Below are positions 61,162 to 64,000 of a stretch of 64,000 bases of DNA, piece after piece (the stretch's first letter is position 1; each line of letters starts with the position of its first letter). The notes beneath the pieces are model-generated. The model searched no databases. It had not been told where the DNA came from and saw nothing but the letters and a program-made list of their open reading frames with translations. A program made the position numbers and the translations under genes. Origin of the DNA: Macropodus opercularis (taxonomy: Eukaryota > Chordata > Actinopteri > Anabantiformes > Osphronemidae); contig JAUCMP010000029.1 of NCBI GenBank assembly GCA_030770545.1, positions 1,116,001 through 1,180,000 on the forward strand, written 5' to 3'.

Positions 61162-61390
61162 GACAAACCTGTACCACATTATATCTTTTGAAGGTGACTA
61201 TATGTCAGACTGTCACAACTATCTGCTCATCAAGGACATATGTGTAACCAAGATGGAGAATCACCCAATGTTGCGTTGAAAGAGAAAAGAAAAGGCTTAC
61301 AGCACCTGGTATTCCCAGGCGGTCTCCCATCCAAGTACTAGCCAGGCCCTACCTTTCTTGGCTTCCGAGTTCGAATGAGATCGGGCACGT
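60174..61390 (-). repeat. Duplicated 5S segment flanking the second retrotransposon
   Basis: Matches 47500-48716 at a constant offset of 12,674 bp, base for base apart from a handful of substitutions. It shares rare markers: AATCAACCAATG, AAATAAAAGG, and CTCCCATCC with CCTTTCTTGG in the disrupted 5S gene. The match continues into the retrotransposon (48717 onward versus 61391 onward). To the left of about 47500/60174 the two diverge. Confidence 0.85.
61295..61390 (-). pseudogene. 5S rRNA gene, 3' part, split by second retrotransposon
   Basis: Same break (nt 22/23), same 11-nt T run on the plus strand, and same private variants as the fragment at 48621. The 5' 22 nt lie beyond the window. The internal promoter is present on this piece. 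Confidence 0.92.
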
Positions 61391-61400
61391 TTTTTTTTTT

Positions 61401-61708
61401 GTCTTTTATTATCAAAAATACAAAATGAACATTAAGTGCAAACTATATACAGTGTGTCTTCATTAAAAAATAACATGTATTAACAAGCTCATACCAACAA
61501 CAAGAAAAACAACTCAACGATCACCTACAGTTAATTGTAGATAAATGTCAACATAAATCATACAAACAACAAAACAAAACCAAAGAACAAAAATAAAGTT
61601 TGTAATGCAAAGGACAATTTAGACTGAAAGACCCCTCAATACAATGAATGAATAAATAAATTGTACTGACCAGCAGAGAACAAAAAACCCAAACCAAAAA
61701 CACATTTT
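61401..61708 (-). other. 3' UTR of Mutsu-like element, copy 2
   Basis: Same length and almost the same sequence as 48727-49034. Contains AATAAA at 61405-61410, next to the 11-nt A tail. Nothing else is seen in it. Confidence 0.8.
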
Positions 61709-64000
61709 TTATCCAAAATCAAAAGTCAATTTCCCTCTCTCCCCCACCTTGCACAATGAATTGTTAACACACCACGTCTCTTCAAACCCTTTAACATCCC
61801 TTGCAAACAGTGCTTTCATATAACAGCAAAACATGTTTTTACAAAGAATCACCCTATTCACCCTTTTGTTTTTATACAGTGCGCAGTTTCTAGCTATATA
61901 CACCACATGTCTAGCTGTGCATAACAGAAAGTTTACTAAATCCCTATTTACAACTCCCCTCCTCCCTTTGCTCTCCAAACCAAACACCCAAACTCTGTCC
62001 CATTGCTCCCCTGCTAAGTCTCTCATTCCACACTTTTCCACTAACACCCCTCTCAGCCACTCTCTGAATTCCCTTACCACCATGCATTCCAAGAAAAAAT
62101 GTTCAAAGCACTCGTCCAATATACCACACACCGCACACACACGTGAAAAGAGTTGTTTATCTATTTGATGCAAGATTATGGAGACCGGGATGCGTCTGTG
62201 TCGTATTTTGAAGTTGCTATTGAACAGTTCTGCTGGAATAAAGTAGGAGTGAAGATCAAGCCAGGTTGGTTGTAATGAGATTGCTGAAAACATCCGGGTC
62301 CAGTGTGGTATAGCTGCCGGAGGTTTGAATACAGTGTGTATGAAATGTTTGTACCAGAATTTAGGAGTCATGTCTTCCATTGTGATGTCTGTGTCTTGTG
62401 CCCAACTAAAAACTAAACCCCCTCCTTCAGCCTCCCCATTCTCTAAGATTTCTTTCCACTCCTGCATTAACCCAGCCCTCACTGCTGCTACCACCTTTCT
62501 CACCCTCTCCTTTCTCACTTTGTGTCCCACTGCTTCAAATTTTGCCATTATTAGCCCCACATCAAAAAAGGCTCCCTGCTCATCCAATAAATCTCCTACT
62601 TTAGAGATGACTAGATTCTCCACCCTACTACCCAGCAAATTGCCCGCTGAACCTAAAAACAAATTCCCAAACACCGGCTGGCTTAAAATATCCTTTTTCC
62701 CTTGTGGTGTGAGTGACAGATGGGGCAGCGCTCTGCCCCATGCTTCTCCCATCTCCCTGAAAAGTGGATCTCCTGCGTTTATTCCTCGTGCAAACAGTTT
62801 TGAACATAAATTAAAATCTCTACACTCACCTCTGTGATTAATGAAATAGTGAAAATAATCCTTCCATGTGTCCACCTTCACCCACTAGAAATTTCCTAAA
62901 TAAACCCATCCTCAGTGAAAATCTTTTGACATGTAAGTCACACAGCCACAATCCTCCCTCTTCCCGTGTTCCAACTAAAGTTCTCCGTGCAATCCTAAAA
63001 CCCCTCCCCTTCCACAGAAAATCAGTAAAAAGTGTGTGTAGTTGTGCTAACATGTCTTTTGGCATGTGGAAGACTTTCATAACATAAACTAGTTTAGGTA
63101 TTAGAATTGAATTTATTATTGTGGCCTTCCCTCTGAGGCCTAAACCTCTCATTTTCCACAGGTTTACTCTGTCTCTGACGTATGCCGTCTGCTCTCTCCA
63201 CATTTTCTGAGCGCAGAGCTGCCTGTCAGGACCGATGAGAGTTCCAAGCACTCTCACCTCTCCATTTGCGGCCTTGAACAATCTGCCCATCTCCCCTGGG
63301 TCTGTGTTCGGCCCTGTGGCCAGCACAGACTTTGCCAGATTTAATTTCGCTCCTGATGCTTTTTCATACAAAGCTACATGTTTCATTACTTTCCTTAATT
63401 CTTCTCTGTCTTTTATCATGATCGATATATCATCAGCGTATTGTGCAATCTTGAAATGATTTCCCATTGGTGAGGCTATCCCCCCTATGTCAGTGTCATT
63501 TAAAATCAGGGCAGCAAGGGGCTCTGCCACCAATGCATACAGCATCGATGACAGAGGACACCCCTGCCGCACAGACCTCTCTAATTGCACCTGGTCGGTT
63601 AAAAACCCATTCACTTTCACCCTGCTACAAGCATTCCCGTACATTCTTCTCATCCATCCGATAAAACCGGGACCGAAACCAAACGTACTCAGACACGCGA
63701 ATAAGAACTGGTGTTCGACTCTGTCGAAAGCTTTCTCCAGGTCCAGGCTTAAAAACACCCCTCCCATTCGCATCACCCTTTCATACGTGCACCGTGTGGA
63801 TAATATTGAGTCTGTGATGTCCCTACCAGGCACACTGTACGTTTGGTTTGGCCCCACAATCGTACCAATCACTCTACGGAGCCGCCCCCCCAGCACACGG
63901 GCCAGGATTTTGTAGTCTGCGTTGAGCAGACTGATCGGCCTGTAGTTTGCCAGCTCCGACCTGGCACCTTTGTTCTTAAAGACCAAGGTGATCACACCTC
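61709..64000 (-). pseudogene. ORF2 of copy 2, frameshifted and cut by window edge
   Basis: Covers copy 1 ORF2 residues from about 500 to the end. Reverse transcriptase motif A and YADD lie in the 5' piece (62838-64000). The C-terminal domain with the CCHC knuckle lies in the 3' piece (61709-62870 or so), in another frame. A 2-bp deletion at about 62864-62868 (CCATGTG where copy 1 has CCATATGTG) causes a frameshift and an early stop at 62838. The endonuclease domain is not visible here. The copy is probably unable to make full-length ORF2. Confidence 0.9.

Larger units (their letters stand above)
61391..64000 (-). mobile_element. Mutsu-like non-LTR retrotransposon, copy 2 (cut by window edge)
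   Basis: The 3' 2.6 kb of a second element copy: A tail, AATAAA at 61405-61410, 3' UTR and the last two thirds of ORF2. Against copy 1 I found five substitutions (plus 61680, 62762, 62848, 62849, 63070) and one 2-bp deletion near 62865. This very low divergence, with a shared variant flank, points to recent segmental duplication. The 5' part is outside the window. Confidence 0.92.

Noticed and set aside
62838..63995. Two separate genes in copy 2 of the element
   Set aside because: The two frames are adjacent pieces of one ORF2, separated by a 2-bp deletion relative to copy 1.

Overview
This window is almost entirely a tandem 5S ribosomal RNA gene array from an animal genome, most likely a teleost fish. 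The 5S genes lie on the minus strand. I count 213 uninterrupted gene copies plus two copies split by a retrotransposon. Each copy has a 118-nt core, and copies repeat every 251 or 260-261 bp. The gene sequence is vertebrate-like, with box A, intermediate element and box C all recognisable, but it differs from the common vertebrate somatic 5S at several bases, mainly around nt 20-45. A dense array, this divergent 5S, and 5S-targeted non-LTR elements of the Mutsu type together resemble the maternal (oocyte) type 5S locus described for zebrafish. Species and chromosome are inferred, not proven.

Layout. Positions 1-45732 are an unbroken 5S array. From about 0.8 to 43.2 kb the units form higher-order repeats of 10-24 units. 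The clearest are two adjacent 19-unit, 4,860-bp modules (2063-6922 and 6923-11782) and 20-unit, 5,111-bp modules after about 30.2 kb. Positions 45733-46243 hold a 511-bp solo LTR, inserted in a 5S spacer with a 4-bp target duplication. The array resumes to 48716. There a full-length non-LTR retrotransposon of about 6.04 kb (48717-54756, minus strand) has inserted between nt 22 and 23 of a 5S gene. It carries ORF1 (CCHC zinc knuckles) and an intact ORF2 (APE-type endonuclease, reverse transcriptase with YADD, C-terminal CCHC). More 5S units, individually more divergent, follow from 54757 to 61390. A second copy of the same element starts at 61391 and runs off the right edge. It has the same insertion point, the same 11-nt A tail and the same variant 5S flank. 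Its ORF2 is broken by a 2-bp deletion.

How the parts relate. The array makes 5S rRNA through RNA polymerase III, using the promoter inside each gene plus one of at least three upstream element types, with T-run terminators after each gene. The Mutsu-like element uses the 5S gene as its target. It leaves the internal promoter intact in the 3' part of the gene. The two visible copies look like products of a 12,674-bp segmental duplication rather than two independent insertions. Apart from ORF1 and ORF2 I found no protein-coding gene. Other open frames are shadows of 5S units, the LTR or the antisense strand of the retrotransposon.
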